A stretch of 64,000 nucleotides of DNA. Origin: Janthinobacterium lividum. GTDB taxonomy: Bacteria; Pseudomonadota; Gammaproteobacteria; Burkholderiales; Burkholderiaceae_D. Below are positions 22,389 to 31,672 of the stretch, piece by piece. The stretch covers positions 1-64,000 of the forward strand of contig NZ_JAAOLY010000007.1 of assembly GCF_011601275.1 (NCBI RefSeq), written 5' to 3'. Positions within the stretch are counted from its first letter, which is position 1. The number at the start of each line of letters is the position of its first letter. Position numbers and translations under genes: made by a program. Under the pieces are notes generated by a model. It was not told where the DNA came from. It searched no databases and saw nothing but the letters and a program-made list of their open reading frames with translations.

Positions 22389-22811
22389 ATGAAAACAGAC
22401 CTGTTCCGCCGCATTGCGCACCCATGCTTGTTCCTTGCCGCCCTGCTCGGTGCTGCCGGCGCCAGCGCCAGCCCCATCGCGGAGAAAATGGAGGGTTTTA
22501 CCTGCACGGGCAAGCTGCAAATTCCCAATGAGGAGCAAGAGCACACGGTCGAGCTCAGCTTCGACGCCCCCGACCGGCACGGGGCGCAAGGCACTTACCT
22601 GATTGACGGGCGCGGCAAAGCGAGTAATTTCTACGATTGCCGGCAAAGCGGCGACAGCCTGTCGTGCACGTACGACGCGGGGCCGTCCAGCGGCCCGCTG
22701 ACCATGCGCTTTACCAGCGACTTGGCACAAGTAAAGGGCGAGTTCAATTCCCCCTTTGAAAACAGCGCCACCATGCAATTTTCCGCACGCTGCCAAAAAT
22801 CGGCGCCGTAG
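22389..22811 (+). CDS. secreted hypothetical protein, 140 aa
   Basis: It begins MKTDLFRRIAHPCLFLAALL and has a signal peptide likely cut after GASAS (about residue 28). The mature part has four cysteines (in FTCTG, YDCRQ, LSCTY and ARCQK), consistent with disulfides in the periplasm, and alternating beta-like segments. I do not recognise the family. It is divergent from the patatin gene, with 181 bases between them. Confidence 0.65.
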   Translation: MKTDLFRRIAHPCLFLAALLGAAGASASPIAEKMEGFTCTGKLQIPNEEQEHTVELSFDAPDRHGAQGTYLIDGRGKASNFYDCRQSGDSLSCTYDAGPSSGPLTMRFTSDLAQVKGEFNSPFENSATMQFSARCQKSAP

Positions 22812-22894
22812 CGGCGTCCAGTCCACAGGCCAAGCGCAGACCCCCTCCCCCTGGGGATTGCCCCAGGCTCCTCTCACTCAACGAATCTGTGTAC

Positions 22895-23557
22895 ATGTCC
22901 GACAAATATCAACTTTCCGACAGCCGGGCCCTGAGCGAACCGTTTGCGCAACAGCTGTCAAACCATCGGCCCGACGGCGCCCTCGCCTGGCTGACCGCCA
23001 TTCTGGCCACACAGGCGCCCGCGCTGCGCTCGTCGAACGCCATCCTGCTGGCCTACACGGGTAATCCGGACGCCATCGCCTGGTTAGAGTCCAATGTCGG
23101 CTCGCCCGTGGCGGGACAATGGGGCGTGGCGGCGGCCCTGCTGGGCACGCCGTGGCCCCGCATCCTGGACTGGTTGCAACGGGGCGGCGCACACCGGCTG
23201 ATGGCGCTCGACGCCCTGTATGCCTGCCGCAAGCCGGCCGTGAACATGTCGCCCCTGGAACAGATCGCCGCGCCCGTGATGGCGCAAGCGCCCGCGCGCG
23301 CCGAACTCGACGCCGCGCTGGCCGCCTGCCTGGCGGCACAGTCCACGCCGCGCATCCAGGCGGCCGTCAACTCGATCAGTAAGCATGCGGACGAAATCCT
23401 GCGCGGCGGCCCACGCGGCGTGGCCGTGGCCGACCTGCCGCGCCTGTACCTGGATCCAGCCCCATTCAAGGATGCGAACGCCATCCTGGAACGCTACGAA
23501 AAGGTGGCAGATGGCATGCGGCAAAACCTGCAGAACTTGCTCAAGGGCATACTGTGA
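22895..23557 (+). CDS. hypothetical helical protein upstream of a barstar
   Basis: A 220-residue Ala/Leu-rich helical protein (MSDKYQLSDSRALSEPFAQQ...), with repeated helical pairs at about residues 20-130 resembling HEAT-type repeats. No signal peptide or catalytic motif is evident. A GTG two codons upstream is another possible start. The last codons overlap the GTG of the barstar gene (GTGA at 23554-23557), so the two are translationally coupled and probably act together; function unknown. Confidence 0.65.
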   Translation: MSDKYQLSDSRALSEPFAQQLSNHRPDGALAWLTAILATQAPALRSSNAILLAYTGNPDAIAWLESNVGSPVAGQWGVAAALLGTPWPRILDWLQRGGAHRLMALDALYACRKPAVNMSPLEQIAAPVMAQAPARAELDAALAACLAAQSTPRIQAAVNSISKHADEILRGGPRGVAVADLPRLYLDPAPFKDANAILERYEKVADGMRQNLQNLLKGIL

Positions 23558-23841
23558 ATCGGCCAGCCCTCGTGACAATCGACTTGAGCGAGATCAACTC
23601 CTCGCGCCAGCTGCACGCGGCCATGGCCGCCGCGCTGGACTTTCCATCCTTCTACGGCATGAACTGGGATGCGTTCTGGGATGCCGTCACGGGCCTGGTG
23701 GACATGCCGCAACAGATCGAGCTGCGCGGCTGGCCAGCCTTCGCGGCACGCCTGCCCCACGAAGCGGCCACCCTGCAGCGCATCCTGGCGCGCATGACAC
23801 AGGAAATGCCGAACGAGGCAGCGCACGTGCACTACATGTAA
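23554..23841 (+). CDS. barstar-family ribonuclease inhibitor-like protein
   Basis: A 95-residue protein with the barstar signature: a strand ALVTIDLSEI, the helix with LHAAMAAALDFP, then FYGMNWDAFWDAV (aspartates of this loop contact barnase's active site in the prototype) and a central Leu-rich helix. Barstars inhibit barnase-type RNases. No barnase is seen nearby, so the partner is encoded elsewhere or the protein has another role. Start is GTG (23554), overlapping the upstream stop. Confidence 0.82.
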   Translation: MNRPALVTIDLSEINSSRQLHAAMAAALDFPSFYGMNWDAFWDAVTGLVDMPQQIELRGWPAFAARLPHEAATLQRILARMTQEMPNEAAHVHYM

Positions 23842-23852
23842 AACGGAAACGC

Positions 23853-23881
23853 TTGACAGCCCCGCCCGACATCCCTTACAT
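23853..23881 (+). promoter_or_regulatory. promoter of the leu leader
   Basis: A perfect TTGACA (23853-23858) is followed 17 bases later by TTACAT (23876-23881, 4/6). The predicted TSS (about 23888) coincides with the leader-peptide ATG, which implies a nearly leaderless message. Confidence 0.6.
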
Positions 23882-23888
23882 TGAGTGC

Positions 23889-23957
23889 ATGTCCTCCTTC
23901 AAACATTCCTCCCCTTCCCTGCTGTCGCTATCGCGACTACTACTAGCACGCGCATAA
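23889..23957 (+). CDS. leuL: leuA leader peptide
   Basis: A 22-residue reading frame, MSSFKHSSPSLLSLSRLLLA followed by RA, ending TAA. It contains seven leucines; three are consecutive and all use CTA (23937-23945), the rarest leucine codon in this GC-rich genome, where CTG dominates. That is the pattern of a ribosome-stalling attenuation leader, as in enteric leuL. It lies between a good promoter and leuA. The symbol is by analogy. Confidence 0.75.
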   Translation: MSSFKHSSPSLLSLSRLLLARA

Positions 23958-23982
23958 GTTTGCCGCATTGCTTCGCCTGGCC

Positions 23983-23996
23983 ACACGCCGGCGTGT
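23983..23996 (+). promoter_or_regulatory. candidate attenuator palindrome
   Basis: ACACGCCGGCGTGT is a perfect palindrome lying 26 bases after the leader-peptide stop and followed by TTTC. It could form a short hairpin competing with upstream pairing, as attenuators do, but the T run is short. Confidence 0.3.
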
Positions 23997-24018
23997 TTCA
24001 AAAACCCTGGAAGGTTTG

Positions 24019-24123
24019 ATGATGTTTACACCATCCCCATACGTACACGTAATCCCCGCTGCGACCGCCCCTGCCGGCATCGCGGCCGCACTGCCACCGC
24101 TACCGATCGCTTGCCTGGCCTAG
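24019..24123 (+). CDS. possible second small reading frame before leuA, 34 aa
   Basis: ATG at 24019 follows GGAAGG by 4 bases, a plausible ribosome site. The product MMFTPSPYVHVIPAATAPAG... is Pro/Ala-rich and ends TAG at 24121-24123, inside a stem-loop. It could be a second regulatory peptide or a chance frame; no run of leucine control codons occurs, although one CTA is present. Confidence 0.25.
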   Translation: MMFTPSPYVHVIPAATAPAGIAAALPPLPIACLA

Positions 24124-24146
24124 TGTTGCGTGGCCGCCCGGCAAGC
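24109..24146 (+). promoter_or_regulatory. stem-loop before leuA
   Basis: GCTTGCC (24109-24115) pairs with GGCAAGC (24140-24146), and GGCC (24117-24120) with GGCC (24132-24135). It lies 49 bases ahead of leuA. No T run follows, so it may act in translation control or in an antiterminator fold. Confidence 0.35.
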
Positions 24147-24194
24147 TTGCGCCACAACCATTGATTTCCCCCCTATCTTCAGGAGTACCCGATC

Positions 24195-25901
24195 ATGATG
24201 TTGCAAAACCCAGCTTCCAAATACCGCGCCTTCCCTCCCGTCAAATTGACCGACCGTCAATGGCCGAACCAGATCATCAGCAAACCGCCCATCTGGATGA
24301 GTACCGATTTGCGCGACGGCAACCAGTCCTTGATCGAGCCGATGAGCGCGGAAAAGAAGCTGCGGTTCTTCGAGATGCTGATCGCCATCGGCCTGAAGGA
24401 AATCGAAGTGGGTTTCCCTTCGGCATCGCAGACGGATTTCGATTTCGTGCGCAAGCTCGTCGATGAAGGCCGCATCCCGGACGACGTCACCATCATCGTG
24501 TTGACACAGTCGCGCGAAGAGCTGATCCGCCGCACCGTGGAATCCGTTGTCGGCGCCAAGCGCGCCATCGTCCACCTGTACAACTCCGTGGCGCCCGTGT
24601 TCCGCAAGGTCGTGTTCGGCATGTCGCGCGAAGAAATCACGAATATCGCCACCACCGGCACCGCCCTCGTCAAACAGCTGGTGGCCCAGCATCCGCAAAC
24701 GGAATGGGGCTTTGAATACACGCCCGAATCGTTCTCGACGACGGAACTCGATTTTTCCAAGCATATCTGCGACGCCGTCAGCGCCATCTGGAAGCCGACG
24801 CCGGCCAACAAGATGATCATCAACCTGCCATCGACCGTGGAATGCAGCACGCCCAACGTGTATGCGGACCAGATCGAATGGATGTCGCGCAAGCTGGCGC
24901 GCCGCGACTCCATCATCATCAGCGTGCACCCGCATAACGACCGCGGCACGGCCGTCGCCTCGGCCGAGCTGGCCGTCATGGCGGGCGCCGACCGCGTGGA
25001 AGGCTGCTTGTTCGGCAATGGCGAGCGCACCGGCAACGTCGACCTGGTGACCCTGGCGATGAATTTATATACACAAGGCGTGCATCCGGGCCTGGATTTC
25101 TCCGACATCGACAGCGTGCGCAAATGCGTCGAAGAGTGCAACCAGTTGCCCGTCCACCCGCGCCACCCTTATGCGGGCGACCTGGTATTTACGGCATTCT
25201 CCGGCTCGCACCAGGATGCGATCAAGAAAGGTTTCGCCAAGCAGCAGCCCGACAGCATCTGGGAAGTGCCATACTTGCCGATCGACCCGGCCGACCTGGG
25301 CCGCAGCTACGACGCCGTGATCCGCGTCAACAGCCAGTCCGGCAAGGGCGGCATGGCCTACTTGCTGGAACAGGAATACGGCCTGGTCTTGCCGCGCCGC
25401 CTGCAGATCGAATTCTCGCGTGCCGTACAAGCCGTGGCCGACGCCACGGGCCGCGAAATCGCCGCGCAGGATATCCATGAAATCTTCCAGCAGGAATATC
25501 TGGAGCAGACGGCGCCGTACGCCTACGCTTCGCACCGCATGGTGGAAGACACGAGCAGCGACGAATCCGTGCAAATCGACATCAGCCTGTCGCACCGCCA
25601 GACGCCATTGGCCCTGCAAGGCGGCGGCAACGGTCCCATCGATGCTTTCGTCAATGCGCTCGGTCTCGACATCAAGCTGATGGATTACCATGAGCACTCG
25701 ATCGGCTCCGGCGCCAACGCGCAAGCGGCTTGCTATGTGGAATTGCGCCTCGACAACGGCCCGACCCTGTTCGGCGCCGCCATCGACAGCAATATCGTCA
25801 CCGCCTCGTTCAAGGCCGTCTTGTCGGCCGTGAACCGCCGCATCAAGCAGACGGACGCCGAAAAAACAACAGCGGCCGACGTGGCTGCCAGCGCCGCCTG
25901 A
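24195..25901 (+). CDS. leuA: 2-isopropylmalate synthase
   Basis: A 568-residue enzyme catalysing acetyl-CoA plus 2-oxoisovalerate to 2-isopropylmalate, the first committed step of leucine synthesis. The TIM-barrel domain has STDLRDGNQ and the metal motif HPHND; the C-terminal part (about 430-560) is the regulatory leucine-binding domain ([13 protein letters not shown]). It is the long form common in Burkholderiales. AGGAG precedes the ATG. It is preceded by an attenuation-like leader; a terminator follows, so leuA stands alone. Confidence 0.97.
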   Translation: MMLQNPASKYRAFPPVKLTDRQWPNQIISKPPIWMSTDLRDGNQSLIEPMSAEKKLRFFEMLIAIGLKEIEVGFPSASQTDFDFVRKLVDEGRIPDDVTIIVLTQSREELIRRTVESVVGAKRAIVHLYNSVAPVFRKVVFGMSREEITNIATTGTALVKQLVAQHPQTEWGFEYTPESFSTTELDFSKHICDAVSAIWKPTPANKMIINLPSTVECSTPNVYADQIEWMSRKLARRDSIIISVHPHNDRGTAVASAELAVMAGADRVEGCLFGNGERTGNVDLVTLAMNLYTQGVHPGLDFSDIDSVRKCVEECNQLPVHPRHPYAGDLVFTAFSGSHQDAIKKGFAKQQPDSIWEVPYLPIDPADLGRSYDAVIRVNSQSGKGGMAYLLEQEYGLVLPRRLQIEFSRAVQAVADATGREIAAQDIHEIFQQEYLEQTAPYAYASHRMVEDTSSDESVQIDISLSHRQTPLALQGGGNGPIDAFVNALGLDIKLMDYHEHSIGSGANAQAACYVELRLDNGPTLFGAAIDSNIVTASFKAVLSAVNRRIKQTDAEKTTAADVAASAA

Positions 25902-25929
25902 ACACGGCTCGCACATCCCGCATAGGGAG

Positions 25930-25965
25930 AAAAAGCGGTACGGCTTGATCGCCGTGCCGCTTTTT
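25930..25965 (+). terminator. terminator of leuA
   Basis: Stem AAAAAGCGGTACGGC / GCCGTGCCGCTTTTT around TTGATC, with T5 tail. It lies 29 bases after the stop. Confidence 0.9.
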
Positions 25966-26070
25966 CATTTCTATTGGGCAATTAGTAGTGCAAATCAGGT
26001 ATTAACGGCCGTATAATCATTTCATAACAAGACCACCGGGGACAGGATATTAGCTACCGAGGGAATCAGT

Positions 26071-27672
26071 ATGAAATTGACGGACATGAAGATAGGCGTG
26101 CGCCTGGGCGCCGGTTTTGGCGTGGTGCTGCTGCTGATGGCAGTACTGGTGGGCACGGGCCTTTTCCGGCTGGACAAGATCGGCGCGCTCAGCGAAGCCA
26201 TCATCGAGAAAGACTGGGCCAAGGCCGACGCCATCGCCACCATCCGCAGCACCACACGTTCGAACGCGGCACTGGTACTGGAACTGTTCATCCATGAAGA
26301 TCCGGCCCGCGCCAACGCCATCCACGGCGAAATCGACGCCAACAAGGCCACCATCACCGATGCGCTGGCCATCCTCGACCGCCTGATCGTGCTGCCTGAA
26401 GGCAAGGAACTGCTTGCCACGCTGAAGCAGCAGCGCAAGGCCTATGTCGTCTCGTTCAGCCAGGCCGACAAGCTGCTGGTGGCGGGACAGCGCGCGGAAG
26501 CGGCCAAGCACGTGCGCGACGATACCCTGCCCGCCCTGAATCAATTGCAAAAGACGGTGAACCACCTGAACGACATCCAGCGCGGCGTCGTCGTGCATGG
26601 CGGCCAGCAAATCCAGCAGAATATTTCCGCGGCCAATGTGCTGATGGCCAGCCTGGGCACGGCCGCCCTGCTGCTGGGCGTGTTCTTTGCCTGGCGGGTC
26701 ACGCGCTCGATCACCACGCCGATCGCGTACGCCCTGCGCGTGGCGCAAGCCGTGGCCGCAGGCGACTTGAGCAGCAAAATCGCGGCCGACGGCAAGGATG
26801 AAGCGGGCCAGCTGCTGCAGGCATTGCGCGACATGAATACCAACCTGGCCACCCTGGTGGGGCAAGTGCGCGGCGGCACGGGCACGATTGCCGTGGCGTC
26901 GAGCCAGATCGCCAGCGGCAATGCCGACCTGTCGGCCCGCACGGAAGCGCAAGCCAGCGCGCTGGAAGAGACGGCCTCGTCGATGATCGAACTGACGGGC
27001 ACCGTGCGCAGCAACAGCGACAATGCCCGCCAGGCCGACAGCCTGGCCCGCTCGGCATCGGAAATCGCGCAGCGCGGCGGCTCGGCCATGGCGGAAGTGG
27101 TCGGCACCATGGACGCCATCAATGCATCGTCGCGCAAGATCGTCGACATCATCGCCGTCATCGACGGCATCGCCTTCCAGACGAATATCCTGGCCCTGAA
27201 CGCGGCCGTCGAGGCGGCGCGTGCCGGCGAACAGGGGCGCGGCTTTGCGGTCGTGGCCTCGGAAGTGCGTAATCTGGCGCAAAGGTCAAGCCAGGCGGCC
27301 AGGGAAATCAAGGAACTGATCGCCGACTCCGTCAGCCGCGTGGGCCAGGGCGCCCAGCTGGTCAGCCAGGCGGGCGCCACGATGGATGAGGTGGTGGCCA
27401 GCGTGGGACGGGTCAGCGCCATCGTCGGTGAAATCAGCGTCGCCAACCACGAGCAGAGCGAAGGCATCGAGCAGATCAATGCCGCCATCATGCAGATGGA
27501 CCAGACGACGCAGCAAAACGCGGCCCTCGTCGAGGAAGCGGCTGCGGCGGCTGCCGCCATGCATGAACAGGCGGGTGAACTGGAAACGCTCGTCAGCCAG
27601 TTCAAGCTGGAACAGAACGCTGGCACCACGGCGCCGGCCCGCCCTGCCCCTTCCCTCCAGCGCTTGCACTAA
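26071..27672 (+). CDS. methyl-accepting chemotaxis protein
   Basis: A 533-residue transducer. Membrane span 1 (about 12-32), a periplasmic four-helix-type sensor (33-185), span 2 (about 190-212), a HAMP domain (213-265) and the cytoplasmic signalling domain with the hairpin tip [28 protein letters not shown]. The C-terminus lacks a CheR/CheB pentapeptide. It controls CheA via CheW; the ligand is unknown. GAGGGAATCAGT precedes the ATG. It stands alone, so signalling partners lie elsewhere. Confidence 0.95.
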   Translation: MKLTDMKIGVRLGAGFGVVLLLMAVLVGTGLFRLDKIGALSEAIIEKDWAKADAIATIRSTTRSNAALVLELFIHEDPARANAIHGEIDANKATITDALAILDRLIVLPEGKELLATLKQQRKAYVVSFSQADKLLVAGQRAEAAKHVRDDTLPALNQLQKTVNHLNDIQRGVVVHGGQQIQQNISAANVLMASLGTAALLLGVFFAWRVTRSITTPIAYALRVAQAVAAGDLSSKIAADGKDEAGQLLQALRDMNTNLATLVGQVRGGTGTIAVASSQIASGNADLSARTEAQASALEETASSMIELTGTVRSNSDNARQADSLARSASEIAQRGGSAMAEVVGTMDAINASSRKIVDIIAVIDGIAFQTNILALNAAVEAARAGEQGRGFAVVASEVRNLAQRSSQAAREIKELIADSVSRVGQGAQLVSQAGATMDEVVASVGRVSAIVGEISVANHEQSEGIEQINAAIMQMDQTTQQNAALVEEAAAAAAAMHEQAGELETLVSQFKLEQNAGTTAPARPAPSLQRLH

Positions 27673-27677
27673 GTTGC

Positions 27678-28919
27678 TTATTCCACCTGGCGCGCCAGGC
27701 GGATGCCGGAAAATTGCCAGCGCGCGCCGGCCGGGAAGAAATTGCGGTAGCTGGCGCGCGCATGGCCGGCCGGCGTGGCGCACGACGAGCCGCGCAGCAC
27801 ATACTGGTTCAGCATGAACTTGCCGTTGTATTCACCGAGCGCCCCCGGCGCCGTGCGGTAGCCGGGATACGGCGCATAGCTGCTGCTCGTCCACTGCCAG
27901 CAGTGGCCGAACATTTGCCGCAAGCCCGCTCCTGGCGCGCCCGCGGCCGGATGCAGCTGACCCACTTGCAGCGCGACGCCTTGCGCCGCCAGCTCCCACT
28001 CCGCTTCCGTCGGCAGCCGCGCGCCGGCCCAGTGCGCATAGGCGTCCGCCTCGAACAGGGACAGATGCGTGGCCGGCGCCTGCAGGTCGAGCGGGCGCAA
28101 GCCGAACAAGGTGAATTCCTGCCAGTGTCCGGCGTCATCGCGCTGCCAGTACAGCGGACACTCGAGCTGCTGCGTGCGTACCCAGTCCCAGCCTTCGGCC
28201 AGCCACAAATGCGCCGTGCGGTAGCCGCCCGCCTCGATGAAGGCGAGAAATTCGCCATTCGTCACCAGCGCGCTGGCCAGTTCGAACGGCGCCACGTATT
28301 GCGGGTGGCGCGGCAATTCATTGTCGAAACAAAAGCCGTCGCCCGCATGGCCGATCTGCGCCAGGCCGCCGTCGAAGGCGAGCCAGGCCGTGGGCTGCGC
28401 CGCTTGCCGCGCTGGCTGCGACGCGCCGTCCACGTTATCGAGGTAAGCGGGAAACAGGGCGCTCTGCGCCAGCAGGTGCTTGACGTCCGTCAACAGCAAC
28501 TCCTGGTGCTGCTGCTCGTGTTCGAGGCCCAGCGCCAGCAGCATGGTCAGCCGCTCGCGCTCGTCGCGCGCCAGTTCGCCCGCCAGCAGGCGCGCGATGC
28601 GTGCATCGACGTTGGCCCGGTAAGCGCGCACCTGCGCCATGCCGGGGCGCGTCAGCAAGCCGCGCTGGGCGCGCGGGTGCTTCTCGCCCACGCCGTTGTA
28701 ATACGAGTTGAACAGCACGCGGAAGGCCGGGTGGAATGGCGCGAACGCCGCTTCCATGCTTTCCAGGATAAACGTTTCGAAAAACCAGGTGGTATGCGCC
28801 AGATGCCATTTCACGGGACTGGCGTCCGGCATCGACTGGGCGCCGCAATCCTCGTCGGACAGCGGTTCGGCCAGCAGCAGCGAATGCTGGCGCACCTTGT
28901 TATAGTGATCGATCAGCAT
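27678..28919 (-). CDS. egtB: ergothioneine biosynthesis protein EgtB
   Basis: A 413-residue iron-dependent sulfoxide synthase. An N-terminal DinB-like domain carries iron-binding histidines: H39 (in KWHLAH) and HEQQHQE (134-140). A C-terminal formylglycine-type lectin fold follows (MFGHCWQWTSSSY, YVLRGSSC). EgtB joins hercynine to a thiol substrate. The start at 28919 (MLIDHYNKV) is chosen because it fits the family; upstream frame is the antisense of egtD. It lies 7 bases after egtD. Confidence 0.95.
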   Translation of the reverse strand: MLIDHYNKVRQHSLLLAEPLSDEDCGAQSMPDASPVKWHLAHTTWFFETFILESMEAAFAPFHPAFRVLFNSYYNGVGEKHPRAQRGLLTRPGMAQVRAYRANVDARIARLLAGELARDERERLTMLLALGLEHEQQHQELLLTDVKHLLAQSALFPAYLDNVDGASQPARQAAQPTAWLAFDGGLAQIGHAGDGFCFDNELPRHPQYVAPFELASALVTNGEFLAFIEAGGYRTAHLWLAEGWDWVRTQQLECPLYWQRDDAGHWQEFTLFGLRPLDLQAPATHLSLFEADAYAHWAGARLPTEAEWELAAQGVALQVGQLHPAAGAPGAGLRQMFGHCWQWTSSSYAPYPGYRTAPGALGEYNGKFMLNQYVLRGSSCATPAGHARASYRNFFPAGARWQFSGIRLARQVE

Positions 28920-28926
28920 CTGTTTC

Positions 28927-29919
28927 TTAATCCCTGATAACCCGCGCGTAGATGACGGCAAACCACTGCTGCGGGTCCGTCCAGACTTGCACAGTGGAAA
29001 ACCCCGCCTGCTCCAGCAAGCCGACGAAGGTGGCGCGCGTGTATTTGTAGCTGTCTTCTGTATGGATGCGCTCGCCTTTCGCGAAACGCCGCTGGCCGCC
29101 TTTCCAATGAACAAACTGCTCGCTGCGCGCTTCCAGGTGCATTTCGACGCGGCGCTCTTCGGCGTTGAAAAAGCCATGGTGCTGCCAGGCGCGCACGTCG
29201 AAGTCGGCGCCGATCAAGCCGTTCACGTGGCGCAGCATGTTCAGGTTGAAGGCGGCCGTCACGCCCAGCGCATCGTCATAGGCCGCGTCGAGGATGGCGT
29301 CATCCTTGATCAGGTCGACGCCGATCAGCAGGCCGCCATCGCCGTCCGCGTTCGCCCGCAGACGGCGCAAAAAGGCGGTCGCTTGCTCAGGCGCAAAATT
29401 GCCGATCGACGAGCCCGGGTAGAAGAACAATCGCCGCGCGTCGCGCACGCTGTCGGGCAAGTCCAGGCGGCTGGAAAAATCCAGGCCCAGGCCCGTCATC
29501 TCGATGTGCGGAAAGCGCTGCCGCAGCCGGCTCAGCGATTCGCTGAGGAAATCATAGGAAATATCCACGGCCACGTACTGGGCCGGATGCAGCAGCGGGA
29601 ACAGGCTGGCGGCCTTGGCGCAATTGCCCGCGCCCAGGTCGATCAGGGTGCTGCCCGGCCCCACGGCGTGGGCGATCTCGGCGCCGTGGCGGGCGAAGAT
29701 GGCCGCTTCCGTGCGCGTCGGATAGTACTCGGGCAAGGCGCAGATGGCTTCGAACAGTTTCGAGCCCAGCGCGTCGTACAGGTATTTGGGCGACGTCCAG
29801 GCATCGCGCGCCAGCAGGCCGCTGCTGATCTCGGCTATCGTGGCAGGAGTGGCGCTGGCCGCTCCTGCGTTGTTGGTGGGGTACAAATTGGACTGCTGTT
29901 GCGCAAGTGGCATGGTCAT
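28927..29919 (-). CDS. egtD: L-histidine N-alpha-methyltransferase EgtD
   Basis: A 330-residue SAM enzyme that trimethylates histidine to hercynine, the first step in ergothioneine synthesis. The SAM loop IDLGAGNCAKA, YVAVDIS and LFFYPGSSIGNF are characteristic. egtD and egtB form a two-gene operon; egtA, egtC and egtE are absent, as is common in proteobacteria. The product is an antioxidant thiol. Confidence 0.95.
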   Translation of the reverse strand: MTMPLAQQQSNLYPTNNAGAASATPATIAEISSGLLARDAWTSPKYLYDALGSKLFEAICALPEYYPTRTEAAIFARHGAEIAHAVGPGSTLIDLGAGNCAKAASLFPLLHPAQYVAVDISYDFLSESLSRLRQRFPHIEMTGLGLDFSSRLDLPDSVRDARRLFFYPGSSIGNFAPEQATAFLRRLRANADGDGGLLIGVDLIKDDAILDAAYDDALGVTAAFNLNMLRHVNGLIGADFDVRAWQHHGFFNAEERRVEMHLEARSEQFVHWKGGQRRFAKGERIHTEDSYKYTRATFVGLLEQAGFSTVQVWTDPQQWFAVIYARVIRD

Positions 29920-30241
29920 GGGCTGGCGTCGTCAATGTTAGGTTCACGAAGGGCTTGCACGGGTGGCCACCGGGCGCGCCGCCCCTGCCGTAGCGGTTCG
30001 CGGGCGCCTTGCCGATGACTTTTTTCCATCATAACGGAATCCGCGCAAGCCAGCCGTGCGGCAGGTAACTTAAGGTCAAACCGGCAGCGTGCGCACAAAA
30101 TTGGTATTGCCAAGCAAAAAGCATAAGCCTGTCGTATACTACACATTGCCGGCCAAACAATCCGCGCCCCTTTGCAGTTCCCAGGCCCCCCTCTCCCCCG
30201 CGTGCCTCCCTTTACGATAGCCGTTATTAATCAAGATCACC
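29920..30241. other. intergenic region between egtD and the ABC ATPase gene
   Basis: The 322 bases separate two divergent genes. I see no hairpin terminator, RNA gene or small coding frame with a ribosome site. The sequence near 30135-30140 (TATACT) resembles a -10 for the plus-strand gene without a convincing -35. Confidence 0.3.
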
Positions 30242-30934
30242 ATGCTCGAATTGCGCCATCTGTCGAAGTCCTATGCCCATGCCCGTCCCGTGCTGGCCAA
30301 CATTTCCTGCCGCTTCAAGGCCGGGGAATTCATCGCCATCATGGGTGACTCGGGCGTGGGCAAGTCGACCTTGCTGAACCTGATCGCCGGCCTCGATACG
30401 CCCGATGCGGGTGCCGAAGCGCACCCTATCCTGGTGGACGGCATTGCCATGTCCAGCCTCGATGACGCCGCCGCGACCCGGCTGCGTCGCGCCCGCATGG
30501 GCTTTATTTTCCAGGCCTTCCACGTCTTGCCGCACCTGACCCTGCTGCAAAACGTAGCCCTGCCGCTGCTGCTCAACGGACTGCCCCAGGAGCGTGCCGC
30601 CAGCATGCTCGAGGCGGTCGGCCTGGGCGGACGCGGCGGCGACTTTCCGCAGCAATTGTCGGGCGGCGAAATGCAGCGCGTGGCCATCGCCCGCGCCCTC
30701 GTGCACAAGCCGGCGCTGGTGCTGGCCGACGAGCCCACCGGCAACCTCGACCCGGACACGGCGCACGGCATCCTGCAATTGCTGCGCGCCGAAATCAAGG
30801 CCAACGGCAGTTGCGCGATCATGGTCACGCATTCGCTGGCCGCCGCCGAAATGGCGGACCGGACCATGATATTGACGAAAAGCGGCTTACAAAATACAAC
30901 AATCGTCAACCAAATTAATCAAACAATCAGTTAA
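30242..30934 (+). CDS. LolD/MacB-type ABC transporter ATP-binding protein (orphan)
   Basis: A 230-residue ATPase: Walker A GDSGVGKST, Q-loop FIFQAFHVLPHLT, signature LSGGEMQRVAIARAL, Walker B LVLADEPTGNLD and switch His in VTHS. These fit the LolD/FtsE/MacB class working with FtsX-type permeases. No permease gene follows, unlike most such operons, and the last 20 residues are Asn/Thr/Ile-rich with AT-rich codons. Whether it pairs with a distant permease is unknown. Confidence 0.9.
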   Translation: MLELRHLSKSYAHARPVLANISCRFKAGEFIAIMGDSGVGKSTLLNLIAGLDTPDAGAEAHPILVDGIAMSSLDDAAATRLRRARMGFIFQAFHVLPHLTLLQNVALPLLLNGLPQERAASMLEAVGLGGRGGDFPQQLSGGEMQRVAIARALVHKPALVLADEPTGNLDPDTAHGILQLLRAEIKANGSCAIMVTHSLAAAEMADRTMILTKSGLQNTTIVNQINQTIS

Positions 30935-30943
30935 TTTAACTGA
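30927..30943. promoter_or_regulatory. 17-base palindrome after the ABC ATPase
   Basis: TCAGTTAA-T-TTAACTGA is a perfect palindrome covering the ABC stop codon. It could be an operator or a weak terminator. Confidence 0.35.
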
Positions 30944-30998
30944 CCATCTGTCACAAGTTTTGTTATCGTAGTATTATTTAAACACTTGCCTGGTTATC

Positions 30999-31021
30999 AA
31001 TGTTGTAACGCGAATGTTGTA
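30999..31021 (+). repeat. direct repeat AATGTTGTA upstream of the HTH gene
   Basis: AATGTTGTA occurs at 30999-31007 and 31013-31021, 14 bases apart, about 95-115 bases before the HTH gene. It may bind the HTH protein, but this is inferred only. Confidence 0.35.
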
Positions 31022-31114
31022 CTACGTCACCCGGACAGCCGTACTGCGATGACGAACTATAGCCGGGACCATATAAAGTGGTCTCGTCCCTTGCATAACC
31101 TGAAGGAGGAGTAA

Positions 31115-31402
31115 ATGAACGTTCGGCAAAAGAAGCTGGAAATGATTGAAGCGATGAACCGGGCGCGTGCGCTCGAACCATCGAGTTTTGTGCCCAACAA
31201 GCTGCTCGATACCTTGATCGAGAAGCTGAACTTGAAAAATGATGCGGAGCTGTGCCGTGTCCTGGAAGTTCAGCCTCCCATCATCAGCAAGATTCGGCAC
31301 GGCAAACTATCGGTCGGTGCAACGATTTTATTGCGCATGCATGAAAAATCGGACATCACCATCCGCGAACTAAAGGAACTGTCCGCCACGCCAGTCCATT
31401 GA
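31115..31402 (+). CDS. small helix-turn-helix protein
   Basis: A 95-residue protein. A helix-turn-helix of the Cro/CI type is predicted at residues about 38-85 (KNDAELCRVLEVQPPIISKIRHGK). It has a strong ribosome site, AAGGAGGAG, five bases before the ATG. It lies upstream of the CHAT-protease gene on the same strand, separated by 270 bases. A regulator of that gene is possible, but an unrelated role is equally possible; the target is unknown. Confidence 0.7.
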   Translation: MNVRQKKLEMIEAMNRARALEPSSFVPNKLLDTLIEKLNLKNDAELCRVLEVQPPIISKIRHGKLSVGATILLRMHEKSDITIRELKELSATPVH

Positions 31403-31672
31403 ACCACCCGCTGTTGTAATGCCATGCCAGGCACCCAGGTTCCCGGCGCAATGAACTTTTGCCATGAAATTCGCGTAGTTCGCTCACCGCACAACATCCG
31501 AGCACGATAGCGAAGAGACCCAGCCCAAACCATGCTGACCGTTTCTCTGCCCTCCCGCTCCGGCACGCCCCCTCCAGCTTCTCCCCTGCATTTCCACGCA
31601 TACTTGATCTGACACAACACGCATAGTCCGCGCAGGCATCAAGGTCAGCTTTTAACCAGCGATCCCAACCGC

